Assembly: GCF_002251635.1 (NCBI RefSeq)
Contig: NZ_NMOJ01000071.1
Coordinates: forward strand, 1-40,782
DNA from: Pseudomonas mandelii
GTDB taxonomy: Bacteria; Pseudomonadota; Gammaproteobacteria; Pseudomonadales; Pseudomonadaceae
Direction of reading: 5' to 3'
Length of the DNA stretch: 40,782 bases
Numbering within the stretch: the stretch's first letter is position 1; every line of letters starts with the position of its first letter. Positions 24,971-32,220 of the stretch are shown here, in pieces. The position numbers were made by a program, and so were the translations under genes. The notes beneath the pieces are model-generated. The model did not search any database. It was given only the letters and a program-made list of their open reading frames with translations, and was not told where the DNA came from.

Positions 24971-25459
24971 TTAGTAGGCCCGAGCACGCTTGCTTGTTGA
25001 TGCTCGGATTAGGTTGGTATCAAGCGCACCGCTGCGTCGATCAAGTCCCCGGGTAGTAGCAGTGCGAACCGTGAGGATGAGTTGCACCTGTTGATGCAGA
25101 CGATGAACCCAATTCCTGTAAGTCCGGTCTGCATCCTCGGCGAGCTGCAACAAACGCATCTGTTCACGCACGGTCATCGGCGGCTGGGCCAGGTAACGAT
25201 TGCGAGCCAGTAAAGCCAACTGAGCGCCCTTCTCCGACTGACGCTCAAGCTGTGCAACTGCGGCGGCAACCTCGGTACTGGCGTGATCCATACCACCACC
25301 GGCCGACATCATCAGATCGCGCGATCCAGGTGTGCCACGTGGAGCACATCCACCGTACTGCATGATTGTCGCCATCGGACTTCCCAAACCACCACCGTCG
25401 CCAACCTGGCAGTGCTGGGCGCCCCAATGCTGCATCAATGCTTCCATTTCTTCGATCAT
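24971..25459 (-). CDS. Q-like late regulator candidate
   Basis: A 162-residue protein starting MIEEMEALMQHWGAQHCQVG. A glycine-rich part (GGGLGSPMATIMQYGGCAPR) is followed by a helical region with LARNRYLAQPPMTVREQMRL and TYRNWVHRLHQQVQLILTV, which looks like a sigma-like or HTH helix pair. It lies between the replication region and the late genes, the position of Q antiterminators and ArpU-type late activators. The family is known to me as a phage protein of that position, but its activity is inferred, not shown. Confidence 0.5.
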   Translation of the reverse strand: MIEEMEALMQHWGAQHCQVGDGGGLGSPMATIMQYGGCAPRGTPGSRDLMMSAGGGMDHASTEVAAAVAQLERQSEKGAQLALLARNRYLAQPPMTVREQMRLLQLAEDADRTYRNWVHRLHQQVQLILTVRTATTRGLDRRSGALDTNLIRASTSKRARAY

Positions 25460-25483
25460 CGCCCTTTCCCCCGAAAAACCGAA

Positions 25484-25774
25484 CCCAACACAGAAAAACC
25501 ACTACCCAACACAAACCCAACACAATTAAATCTCTTTAAAATCAATACTCTTATTAACTTTGAGTTGGGTGTGTTGGGTTTGTTGGGTTTTTCTGTCCTC
25601 GCATAAGAAAAATTTACGACCATCGCCTTCGGTGAAAATAACGTCATGCATGCGCGCACGCGACGCCAAACCCAACACACCCAACACAACCACCGGAAAC
25701 CCGCGCAAACAAAGGACTTACACTGTGTTGGGTAGCCAAAACCAACCCGACACACACCCGACACACCCAACACA
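25484..25774. other. CCCAACACA repeat field, putative replication origin
   Basis: The 330-base gap beside the primase-helicase gene holds eight exact copies of CCCAACACA: plus strand at 25484, 25505, 25516, 25671, 25680 and 25766, minus strand at 25570 and 25724. Two CCCGACACA variants (25746, 25757) and two shortened GTTGGG copies (25564, 25582) add to these. Three copies face right, then a 40-base AT-rich stretch (25525-25563), then copies facing left. Repeats around an AT-rich core beside a replicase gene are the form of an iteron origin. Open frames here are repeat artefacts (for example repeated WVCWV). Function is inferred. Confidence 0.65.
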
Positions 25775-25787
25775 CTTTTAGGCGTAG

Positions 25788-28487
25788 TCATGCGGCAGCC
25801 GCCTTGATGTGGTCCCAGTTGTCCACATTCCAGCCTGCCAGCTTCGCCTTTGCCCGCCAGGCAACGACCATCGCACCAAGCTCGGCCGACTTCAGTGATG
25901 GGGGCGGGGAAGCATCCTGATCAACCGGAAAGAAGAACGCGCCAAACTTGCGATTACTGCCATCCGTCCACGGTATCGAACGCGTTTTTTCCACTTCGGA
26001 GTTGATGAAAAGCGAGAACTTCGTCTGACTCATCACGTGTTCCTTGTTGCGCTGACACCACTCCAGGAACAGTGAGTAAAGGTCAGTGGAAAGACACGGC
26101 CCCCAAAGCCCCTGACCCAACTCGCTGTATTTCCACAGGTGTAGGAATGTCTGCCAGCCGGCCCGACTCAGGGCTACCAGTCGCTCACGGGCGTCAGTGG
26201 ATGGCGGGCGTGTTCGCTGATTGAAGTCGCCCAAATCAACCGACAGCAGCCAGCCGTAAAGGGCCGCGACGCCACCATGCTCCAACTCCTGGCCGATGGC
26301 TTTCTGGCGGTCCACCGGCAAAGTCTCCAAGGGCCAAACCACCAACATCCGGCGGTCGCTGTCACTGATCGGCCACGGCATGATCTCATTGCTCAAGAAA
26401 ACCGCGTTCATATGGTTGGATTCCTCCCAGCCATTGATGAACTTGGATTCCATCCGAACCGTTTTGCCAGTGACCAGGTGCTTGATCTTGCCCACCTGGT
26501 TGTAGCGTTGATCTCGACTCACGACCTCTTCGAAAACTGCCCACAACTTACGGCTTTGCCAGGCGTTGAAATTGCTTTCCAACTGGGTCTGCCCAACTGT
26601 TGCAGCGTACTGACCGTAAAGTCTGCCCAAGGTATCAGCGAAAAACAGACTCTTACCCGAACCCTCCATGCTGGAATGCATCAGCACTGCGGTATCCATC
26701 TTGGCGCCCAGATGCTGTAGCGGAAATGCCAACCAGCGCGTCAACCAGAGCGCCGCATTTTCATCGTGGTTACACAAGAACGAAATTAGCCACCGCAAGT
26801 TGGCACAAGCCGCATCGTCCCTGACCGGCTCCAGCGGCAGTCCATCAAAGGTATTGATGTACACCGCCGGATCCTTGGTCATGGTCGGGTCAAACACGAT
26901 GTGGTCCACATCCACCGTGCGCCGCTCGCTGCTGTTCAGCCACAGTGCATAAGCGTCACCCAAGGCCATTTTTACCGCGCCTTCCGCTACACGTCGTTTC
27001 TTTTCCCGGTCCCACACATCCTTGGTGCCGTCGATGTACACATAGCGATCGGTAGGCGGCATGCCCAAGGCACCACCTTTTTTGCCCGACATGCGTCGCG
27101 TCTGCTCGATGTCACGGACATGCTCATCAGAGATCAACCGCTTGCTCGTGTCATCCAACCAGGCTTTGGCCAGCGGCTTGCCGACCCGCGCTTCGAATGC
27201 TGATTTTTTCATCACTCGCGATTGGTCACAGTCCCAAACGTGCGTGGTCCCCTCGACCAAAGCAAAACGACGGAGCAAGTGTTCAAGTGTCATAACCTCC
27301 CCCGCCCCCCCGTCAGATGCAGGAGCGGCTTCGCTGGGCGCGACAGCGGCCGCCGGGTGCGGCCCGCTCGAATCACCGGATGGGGGCGGGGGAAGATCAC
27401 GCGGGTCAGGCTTCACTGAATACTGCATACCCAGCATCCGCGCAGCGTCCTTCACCGCCTTCGACTGGTCACCACCATGCTGCAACAAACAGAACACCTC
27501 GAACGCGTCGTTCTGATGCCCGTTCGCGAGCGGATCAGCGCCGTGGTGGGAATAAACCTTACCATCGTCGCTGACCGTCACACCCGGCATCCCGGTGCTA
27601 CTGTGCGGATACAACCACTTACTGCCGCGCTTGATGTAGTCGTGCGCCCGCAACAGCTCTTCAACGTCGTGGCTGCGATTAAATTCATCGATAACAGACG
27701 GCTTGTCTGCGGCAGGCGGTGGACGTTTGATAACTTTCGCCGGAGGTGTCTTCGGCTTGGGGGCCCACGGGCACGCGGCCTCGGCGTCACGCTTGAAGAT
27801 GTCCCAATGGTTCCAGATCTTCAGCAGCTCAGGCGCAAGTACGGGCAAGCCATCGACAGAGCTTGGTGGTGTGCGCCAGGTGTAGGGCTTACCAGTGCCA
27901 GGGTGAATCGATGGCGGCAACACGTCTTGCACCGGCCCACCACGCAATTCGAACACGGTGATGCGCTGATATTCGTCGGCCTCGGCCCGCGCCTCGGCCT
28001 CACCTACTGCATCACCAGCGTCTTTTGCCGCTTTGGCCTTTGCGGTCAGAGTCTTGTGGATCGAACCATCAGGGTCTTTTTCATTGGGCCACGCAAGTGC
28101 AACCCGGCTCAACTCAACACCATCAGGAACGCGGAACATAATGCGGAAGCGCACCGGGTTGCCAACTACAGTCGGAAATACCAGAGCCATCGCATCAAGG
28201 TCAATTTCCAGCAGGTCATACAGCACGTGCCGAGCCCACTGAACATCATCAACATCCAGAGAACAGATCCGACTCGGCCCCAATACAACACCGAGGTTGT
28301 GCTGGGGCTTCTTTTCCCAGAACGCGGCAGCCTTCGCCGAGTCCGTGAAGTAGCCGCCCGGCTTGTTCCACCCCTTCCCCTTCGGACCCTTTTCACCGGG
28401 CTCTATCGGGACTAACGCCAAACCGAATGCATCGATGTAAAACTGAGCCCAATCAGCGGTAGGCAATCGATTGTCGTGATCACTCAT
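25788..28487 (-). CDS. primase-polymerase / helicase replication protein
   Basis: An 899-residue replication protein. The N-terminal region (residues 10-260) is a prim-pol domain: GVVLGPSRICSLDVDD supplies the DxD metal site (D78, D80). The C-terminal region holds a superfamily 3-like or DUF5906 helicase: SSMEGSGKS (Walker A, K612) and LWAVFEEVVSRD (Walker B), then FLSNEIMPWPISDSDRRMLV as the sensor and arginine region. A low-complexity linker (PPPPSGDSSGPHPAAAVAP) lies near residue 390. The start MSDHDNR at 28487 overlaps the zinc-finger gene by four bases. The CCCAACACA repeat field lies just after its stop. Confidence 0.88.
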   Translation of the reverse strand: MSDHDNRLPTADWAQFYIDAFGLALVPIEPGEKGPKGKGWNKPGGYFTDSAKAAAFWEKKPQHNLGVVLGPSRICSLDVDDVQWARHVLYDLLEIDLDAMALVFPTVVGNPVRFRIMFRVPDGVELSRVALAWPNEKDPDGSIHKTLTAKAKAAKDAGDAVGEAEARAEADEYQRITVFELRGGPVQDVLPPSIHPGTGKPYTWRTPPSSVDGLPVLAPELLKIWNHWDIFKRDAEAACPWAPKPKTPPAKVIKRPPPAADKPSVIDEFNRSHDVEELLRAHDYIKRGSKWLYPHSSTGMPGVTVSDDGKVYSHHGADPLANGHQNDAFEVFCLLQHGGDQSKAVKDAARMLGMQYSVKPDPRDLPPPPSGDSSGPHPAAAVAPSEAAPASDGGAGEVMTLEHLLRRFALVEGTTHVWDCDQSRVMKKSAFEARVGKPLAKAWLDDTSKRLISDEHVRDIEQTRRMSGKKGGALGMPPTDRYVYIDGTKDVWDREKKRRVAEGAVKMALGDAYALWLNSSERRTVDVDHIVFDPTMTKDPAVYINTFDGLPLEPVRDDAACANLRWLISFLCNHDENAALWLTRWLAFPLQHLGAKMDTAVLMHSSMEGSGKSLFFADTLGRLYGQYAATVGQTQLESNFNAWQSRKLWAVFEEVVSRDQRYNQVGKIKHLVTGKTVRMESKFINGWEESNHMNAVFLSNEIMPWPISDSDRRMLVVWPLETLPVDRQKAIGQELEHGGVAALYGWLLSVDLGDFNQRTRPPSTDARERLVALSRAGWQTFLHLWKYSELGQGLWGPCLSTDLYSLFLEWCQRNKEHVMSQTKFSLFINSEVEKTRSIPWTDGSNRKFGAFFFPVDQDASPPPSLKSAELGAMVVAWRAKAKLAGWNVDNWDHIKAAAA

Positions 28488-28687
28488 CTGCGCCGCTCCC
28501 GCAACCCCTGGCAACTGACGCAGGTCGCACAACCCTGGATCGTCTGTTGGCGAAGCAACGGGATAGGTTCGTCGCAATCTTCACAGATTTGCGCGCTGAC
28601 GGCGCTCGTTGGGCGCGGACGGCGATCCAACGCCACTTGCAGGAAGTACTCGGCCTGGTCGTTGGCAATATCGATAACGTCAGTCAT
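28484..28687 (-). CDS. small TraR/DksA-type zinc-finger protein
   Basis: A 67-residue protein, MTDVIDIANDQAEYFLQVAL followed by a C4 finger: ICEDCDEPIP and CATCVSCQ provide the four cysteines (C-x2-C ... C-x2-C). Short proteins of this class resemble the C-terminal finger of DksA/TraR and can bind RNA polymerase in the secondary channel, altering transcription. It overlaps CII (8 bases) and the primase gene (4 bases), so all three are translated together. Confidence 0.85.
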   Translation of the reverse strand: MTDVIDIANDQAEYFLQVALDRRPRPTSAVSAQICEDCDEPIPLLRQQTIQGCATCVSCQGLRERRR

Positions 28688-29168
28688 CTTGGCGGGCCTC
28701 CATCGCTTCCCTGGCCCCGGCCATGATGCCCAACACCGCGCGGATAACGTCGGCGCCGTGTTTCTCCAAGCATTCAACTTCGCGCGGCTCCCAGACGTTG
28801 TCGGCCGCACCTTCGTGCATGCTGGAAACAAACAGGCCGGTCTGGTGCAGCACCTTGCTGACCGCCAGCAAAGCTTCCTTGGTCGGCGCCGCCGCTTCCG
28901 GCTTGTACCAGACCATACCAGCGGGCCGCATCAGGGCGTCCAGCAACAAGGGATTTGCCGTCAGGCGTATCACCTCTTCCAGCTCATCAGGATCAAGCCA
29001 CCGGCGCTCTTCGTCGTGCTTTAGTTTCTTCTGGAGGGTGTCGTAATCGATGACCATGTCCAGTGCCAGAGCAGTCACACCGCCCCGATAATCATGGCCT
29101 GCCCGGTAAAGGGCTTTGCGTAGCGAAAGAACCGGACCTGCGCCCGGCAAAAGATCTGTGCGACTCAT
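28680..29168 (-). CDS. phage regulatory protein, CII family (CP76)
   Basis: A 162-residue regulator. SLRKALYRAGHDYRGGVTAL followed by ALDMVIDYDTLQKKLKHDEE is the N-terminal HTH-containing signature of the phage CII/CP76 family; LDPDELEEVIRLT follows. It probably controls the choice between lysis and lysogeny or early transcription. The start at 29168 sits beside a hairpin whose loop holds the SD. A 320-base leader separates it from Cro. Confidence 0.85.
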   Translation of the reverse strand: MSRTDLLPGAGPVLSLRKALYRAGHDYRGGVTALALDMVIDYDTLQKKLKHDEERRWLDPDELEEVIRLTANPLLLDALMRPAGMVWYKPEAAAPTKEALLAVSKVLHQTGLFVSSMHEGAADNVWEPREVECLEKHGADVIRAVLGIMAGAREAMEARQDD

Positions 29169-29170
29169 AA

Positions 29171-29191
29171 CCGTAAATCCCCTGTTTACGG
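29171..29191 (-). promoter_or_regulatory. SD-containing hairpin before CII
   Basis: CCGTAAA (29171-29177) and TTTACGG (29185-29191) are a perfect inverted repeat. On the minus strand its seven-base loop is CAGGGGA, which holds the presumed SD, two bases before the start codon region. Folding would affect CII translation; it could alternatively be a protein-binding palindrome. Confidence 0.55.
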
Positions 29192-29279
29192 TGTGGCCGT
29201 AGAGCCAAACACGCTCTATTCTACGACCACGACCGATGTGCTGTGCGAATCGTGCTGTGCAGCACGGTTCATCGTTCCA

Positions 29280-29321
29280 GTCGGCCCAGGGGATTCTTAT
29301 GGTGAGAGGTCCTGGGCCGAC
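29280..29321 (-). ncRNA. loop-motif hairpin 1 (cro-cII leader)
   Basis: An 11-pair perfect stem, GTCGGCCCAGG with CCTGGGCCGAC, closes a 20-base loop. In transcript sense the loop is ACCTCTCACCATAAGAATCC and holds the 10-mer CCTCTCACCA shared by six sites in this prophage. It is the hairpin nearest CII. No function is known to me; the conserved part is the loop, while the stem sequence is unique. Confidence 0.75.
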
Positions 29322-29362
29322 GCGCTATGTAGCGACTTGCATGTACGTGTAGCTCGTTACTT

Positions 29363-29400
29363 CCGGCCTGGTGTTTCTTTGGTGAGAGGTTTCAGGCTGG
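29363..29400 (-). ncRNA. loop-motif hairpin 2 (cro-cII leader)
   Basis: CCGGCCTG and CAGGCTGG form an eight-pair stem with one wobble around a 22-base loop. In transcript sense the loop holds CCTCTCACCAAAGAAAC. It is the middle of three such hairpins, spaced about 81 bases centre to centre. Confidence 0.7.
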
Positions 29401-29441
29401 TGTTTCATGTGGCGGTATGGTGTGTGCTGCGTATCGCCACC

Positions 29442-29483
29442 GCTGGGCTGGGGGATTCTTATGGTGAGAGGCCCCAGCTCGGC
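29442..29483 (-). ncRNA. loop-motif hairpin 3 (cro-cII leader)
   Basis: GCTGGGCTGGGG and CCCCAGCTCGGC form a 12-pair stem with two wobbles. In transcript sense the 18-base loop is CCTCTCACCATAAGAATC, identical over 18 bases to that of hairpin 1, though the stems differ. It lies five bases after the Cro stop codon. Confidence 0.75.
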
Positions 29484-29487
29484 ACCC

Positions 29488-29724
29488 TTAGGTATCTTCG
29501 TTACTATTCAACTCCGGCCAGATCGCCAACCAGTCGTCTCTCAGATCCTTTCGAGTGACTGCCGCGTCGGTCGCCAACTCTATTGCTGAAGCAATCTCCG
29601 CCCCCGCAGTTTTGTAGCCATAACCAATAGCCCGCAGGTAAGAGCGAGTTGTCCCCGTCTTGGCAACAGACTCGTCATCTGCGGTTTTCAGCCATGCAAG
29701 GAGCTTTGTGTTTTTGGGTCGCAT
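29488..29724 (-). CDS. cro: Cro-like repressor
   Basis: A 78-residue protein, MRPKNTKLLAWLKTADDESV, with a YdaS/Cro-like helix-turn-helix (VAKTGTTRSYLRAIGYGYKT, residues 20-40, then AGAEIASAIELATDAAVTRK). It is divergent from CI, with operators between them. GGAG lies seven bases before the start at 29724. It should act at the TTACC-N4-GGTAA sites to turn down CI and early transcription. Confidence 0.8.
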   Translation of the reverse strand: MRPKNTKLLAWLKTADDESVAKTGTTRSYLRAIGYGYKTAGAEIASAIELATDAAVTRKDLRDDWLAIWPELNSNEDT

Positions 29725-29753
29725 GTCGCGTCTCCTAGTCGTCACGACGACAA

Positions 29754-29810
29754 ATATTACCCAAAGGTAATGACAAAGCAATACCTACAGGACATTTACC
29801 TCTGAGTAAC
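29754..29810. promoter_or_regulatory. cro-CI control region with operators
   Basis: ATTACC-CAAA-GGTAAT (29756-29771) is a perfect 16-base operator. A degenerate site (ATACC-TACA-GGAC, 29781-29793) and an imperfect one (TTTACC-TCTG-AGTAAC, 29795-29810) follow. For cro, a minus-strand promoter can be read as TTGCTT (29781-29776), 16 bases, TAATAT (29759-29754); the perfect operator fills its spacer and overlaps the -10. CI promoter elements could not be placed with confidence. This mirrors the three-site control regions of lambdoid phages. Confidence 0.7.
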
Positions 29811-29830
29811 AAGGAAGGAATATCAACAAC

Positions 29831-30517
29831 ATGGATATTCATGACGTTCGAAGACAAAACCTTCAAAAAATCCTAACCGTTAGGTTTCGGGGCTATCGGG
29901 CCGGCTTGGCTGCTGCGCTCGACCGGCAGGCAAGCTATGTCTCTAGATGCCTCACGACAATTGAGAAAAACCGTAAAAGAATTGGCGAAGATTTCGCTCG
30001 CCATATAGAGAGCAAATTGGAACTCCCGCCGGGGTCGTTGGACTCAACCGATGGCGTAAAACTGGATGACAAGGGTCATTCGACCGACCTCAACACCCTA
30101 GAAAAAGGCCCGGAGTTTTCAAGGCCCTTTAAAAGAGCGTCAATTTTAGGAACTGCGCAATTGGGACCAGATGGATACTGGGAGGCCTTGAGTTTAGCGG
30201 ACGGCTGGATTGACGTCCCAAGCTCAGACCCCGGTGCATATTCGCTACGAGTCAAAGGGGATTCAATGGCACCCGCCATACGTAGCGGTTGGGTTGTTTG
30301 GTGCGAACCCAATCACAGGCTTGTACCTGGTGAATACGTAATGGTGCGAAGGTCCAATGGCGAGTGCATGGTTAAAGAGCTGCTTTACGAAAATGACGAT
30401 GAGGTCAGCCTCATGGCTGTCAACGACGGATATGGACGCCTCTCTATAGATCGGAAAGAGATCGAGCAAATTCACTACGTTGGTGGAATTGTCCCCCCTA
30501 GCAAAATTAATTACTGA
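29831..30517 (+). CDS. cI: CI-type phage repressor, S24 peptidase
   Basis: A 228-residue repressor. Residues 5-60 form the DNA-binding domain (GLAAALDRQASYVSRCLTTI). Residues 105-220 form the LexA/CI-like S24 domain with catalytic S145 in VKGDSMAPAIRSG and K182 in ECMVKELL. The usual Ala-Gly cleavage point lies near GTAQLGPDGYW; here it reads TAQ, as in several Pseudomonas homologues, so RecA-stimulated self-cleavage may be altered. It maintains lysogeny. An AAGGAAGG ribosome site precedes the start and a strong terminator follows the gene. Confidence 0.9.
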   Translation: MDIHDVRRQNLQKILTVRFRGYRAGLAAALDRQASYVSRCLTTIEKNRKRIGEDFARHIESKLELPPGSLDSTDGVKLDDKGHSTDLNTLEKGPEFSRPFKRASILGTAQLGPDGYWEALSLADGWIDVPSSDPGAYSLRVKGDSMAPAIRSGWVVWCEPNHRLVPGEYVMVRRSNGECMVKELLYENDDEVSLMAVNDGYGRLSIDRKEIEQIHYVGGIVPPSKINY

Positions 30518-30535
30518 GCATCAATCATTGAACAC

Positions 30536-30561
30536 AACCGCCCTGATGGGCGGTTTTTTTT
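30536..30561 (+). terminator. terminator of the CI gene
   Basis: AACCGCCC and GGGCGGTT pair around TGAT and are followed by a run of T. It is a textbook intrinsic terminator 19 bases after the CI stop. Confidence 0.93.
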
Positions 30562-30579
30562 CGTCATAAAAAATAAAAA

Positions 30580-30641
30580 TTACCTGAAAAACAAAATAAA
30601 GTACCCACGGGTATTGAACGAATAATTTACCTTGAGGTAAT
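30580..30641 (+). promoter_or_regulatory. second operator cluster, rightward early promoter
   Basis: TTACC-TTGA-GGTAA (30627-30640) is a perfect site of the same form as the CI-cro operator. GTACC-CACG-GGTAT (30601-30614) and a half-site TTACCTGA (30580) lie upstream. A promoter can be read as TTGAAC (30614-30619) and TAATGT (30638-30643) with an 18-base gap holding the operator; another reading is the AATAAT at 30621. This is the counterpart of the cro control region and would be shut off by CI. Confidence 0.65.
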
Positions 30642-30644
30642 GTT

Positions 30645-30676
30645 GACTCGTAAGCCTCTCACCAAGAGTACGAGTC
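30645..30676 (+). ncRNA. loop-motif hairpin 4, directly before a start codon
   Basis: GACTCGTA and TACGAGTC form a perfect eight-pair stem around the 16-base loop AGCCTCTCACCAAGAG. The stem ends at the base before the ATG at 30677. The only SD-like sequence for that gene, AAGAG, is in the loop. It carries the same 10-mer as the three cro-cII hairpins but belongs to the opposite operon. Confidence 0.75.
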
Positions 30677-30883
30677 ATGCAAACCACACAGCATAGCAAC
30701 ACCCGCTGCCCCGTCTTCCTGCACCCATCTGCATGCAGTAGCCGGGCCGCCGTAGAAGCCATACAGCGCCGCACCGGACTGCTGGTGATCACCAGCCCCA
30801 AAGGTCGCACCGAGGCTATCAAGCCCCTCAACACTGCCGCCGCCGATGACAGCTCCTGGCCGTTCGGGGGTGATGCAGCATGA
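30677..30883 (+). CDS. small hypothetical early protein
   Basis: A 68-residue protein, MQTTQHSNTRCPVFLHPSAC, of unknown function, the first gene of the rightward operon. No known domain was seen. The start codon abuts the hairpin at 30645-30676, so its translation may depend on that structure. The stop overlaps the next gene by four bases (ATGA), which supports translation. Confidence 0.65.
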   Translation: MQTTQHSNTRCPVFLHPSACSSRAAVEAIQRRTGLLVITSPKGRTEAIKPLNTAAADDSSWPFGGDAA

Positions 30884-31302
30884 ACAGCTATCTCATCCCA
30901 CTCGCAAAACAAGAGCTCTTGCACCTCATGTTGCAGGTTGGCGGCACCGCCGTGTGCCCCCTTCAACGACCAGAGCAAACCATCCACGCAAGCTTTGAAG
31001 TCGAGCTCACCGACGACAACGCAGTCATCAACGTTGACCTAGGCGGGCACTCGGGCCACTTGACCCTCAAACGCTCAGATCGAGCAAACCATCTGCACCT
31101 TCGTGACTTTATCCAAGACATCGCGAATGGGCGCATTGAGTCGGCCCTGCTTGCTCCGGCCTCAATGACGGATGACCAGAAGCCCGACCCCGACCCGCCC
31201 GAGCCAACTCCGGAACAATCCAGCCGCGATGCGCAAATACATCGAATGCTGGACGAGTCGGAAGCCTTGATTAAAGGCGTACGCCAACTGCTCGCCGCTT
31301 GA
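30880..31302 (+). CDS. hypothetical early protein
   Basis: A 140-residue protein. Residues 1-85 form a mixed alpha/beta part (QTIHASFEVELTDDNAVINV followed by DLGGHSGHLTLKRSDRANHL). A proline-rich acidic linker (DDQKPDPDPPEPTPEQSSRD) leads to a final helix (IHRMLDESEALIKGVRQLLA). No family was recognised. It is coupled to the gene before it. Confidence 0.65.
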   Translation: MNSYLIPLAKQELLHLMLQVGGTAVCPLQRPEQTIHASFEVELTDDNAVINVDLGGHSGHLTLKRSDRANHLHLRDFIQDIANGRIESALLAPASMTDDQKPDPDPPEPTPEQSSRDAQIHRMLDESEALIKGVRQLLAA

Positions 31303-31312
31303 GGACCGCGCA

Positions 31313-31588
31313 ATGAACCGCACCCTGGACGAAACCGCCGCCGTGCTCGGCCTCAAACCCCGTAAGTTCCGCGACCAACTGCGTGCGCTCCGCGTGCTGA
31401 CGCAAAGCGGCGACCTGGCCAGCCACCACCGTGGCGGCGGCAATCTGTTTTCAGACCCTCGCAGCGTCCAGATCGGGACCACCAACCGTTACAAGCATTA
31501 CGCCGTGGTGATGGTCACCGAGGCCGGCGTGCCATGGCTGGCAAAGAAGCTTGGCATCGCCATCACACACAAGGACGCCGCCGCATGA
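31313..31588 (+). CDS. KilAC-like phage antirepressor domain protein
   Basis: A 91-residue protein corresponding to the C-terminal KilAC/ANT domain alone. LDETAAVLGLKPRKFRDQLR is the recognition helix region, and VMVTEAGVPWLAKKLG the typical end. In longer phage proteins this domain follows a Bro or Rha domain, which is missing here. It probably binds DNA and modulates the repressor circuit. It overlaps the next gene by four bases. Confidence 0.8.
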   Translation: MNRTLDETAAVLGLKPRKFRDQLRALRVLTQSGDLASHHRGGGNLFSDPRSVQIGTTNRYKHYAVVMVTEAGVPWLAKKLGIAITHKDAAA

Positions 31589-31968
31589 AAACCAATTACT
31601 TCAATGCGTACACCCAAGCCCTCGGCGCCCTGCGGCTGATTCCAATCTATCTGGACAGCCCGGGCGTGGTCAGCCGTGCCACGCTCATCGGGGCCGCCAG
31701 CGAAGCCATTGACCTGCTGGACAGCATGCCTTGCCGCACAGTGGAACTAGCCGAAGTCTTTCGCTGCGTCAACGACGTGATTCAAGAAGGCCAGGTGGCC
31801 TATGTAACACCGACCAACTCGCCCGAGTATCCATTCGGCGCCGTGGTCGCCGATGCGAAAGGCCAGATTTGTGCCGCTGCCAAGGGCAAAAGTAAAGAAG
31901 GCCTAGCCGAATTGATCCGCCTCAAGTTGGTGCCCCGATTGGAGGGGTTCGGGGAGGACGCGGCGTGA
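31585..31968 (+). CDS. hypothetical early protein
   Basis: A 127-residue protein, MKTNYFNAYTQALGALRLIP, with a helical core (SRATLIGAASEAIDLLDSMP and VELAEVFRCVNDVIQEGQVA). No family was recognised. It is translationally coupled on both sides: ATGA with the KilAC-like gene and GTGA with the PrtN-like gene. Confidence 0.7.
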   Translation: MKTNYFNAYTQALGALRLIPIYLDSPGVVSRATLIGAASEAIDLLDSMPCRTVELAEVFRCVNDVIQEGQVAYVTPTNSPEYPFGAVVADAKGQICAAAKGKSKEGLAELIRLKLVPRLEGFGEDAA

Positions 31969-32210
31969 GCAATACCATTGACCAACTGCGAAAGGAATGG
32001 GCGACACCATGCCCAACGCTATCGGCCATCCGCGAGCGTTACTTCTCTCACATATCTAGCGATCGCTACCTACTACGCCGCATCAGCGCCGGGCGGATTC
32101 AGTTGAAAGTGACCCGCCTAGGCGGAGCAGGGAATAAAGGCACAGCAGTTGTGTACCTGCACGACCTGGCCGCCTACCTCGATGCCCAAGCGGCGAAGCA
32201 AGCGGCCTAA
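31965..32210 (+). CDS. PrtN-family regulator (pyocin activator-like)
   Basis: An 81-residue member of the pyocin activator PrtN family. CPTLSAIRERYFSHISSDRY followed by LLRRISAGRIQLKVTRLGG and the C-terminal VVYLHDLAAYLDAQA match it. PrtN switches on pyocin genes in Pseudomonas after damage. A phage copy could control phage genes or interfere with host pyocins. The start is GTG at 31965, overlapping the previous stop. Confidence 0.82.
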   Translation: MSNTIDQLRKEWATPCPTLSAIRERYFSHISSDRYLLRRISAGRIQLKVTRLGGAGNKGTAVVYLHDLAAYLDAQAAKQAA

Positions 32211-32220
32211 TGCAACGGTA

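Noticed and set aside
25484-25774. CRISPR array
   Set aside because: Repeats are only 9 bases, occur in both directions and have irregular spacing; no spacers or cas genes.
25456-25791. Short open frames in the CCCAACACA field
   Set aside because: They only translate the DNA repeats (for example repeated WVCWV) and change with frame; the field is better read as DNA sites.
30580-30987. Minus-strand frame of 135 codons over the start of the early operon
   Set aside because: It covers the operators, hairpin 4 and the start of coupled plus-strand genes; no domain seen.
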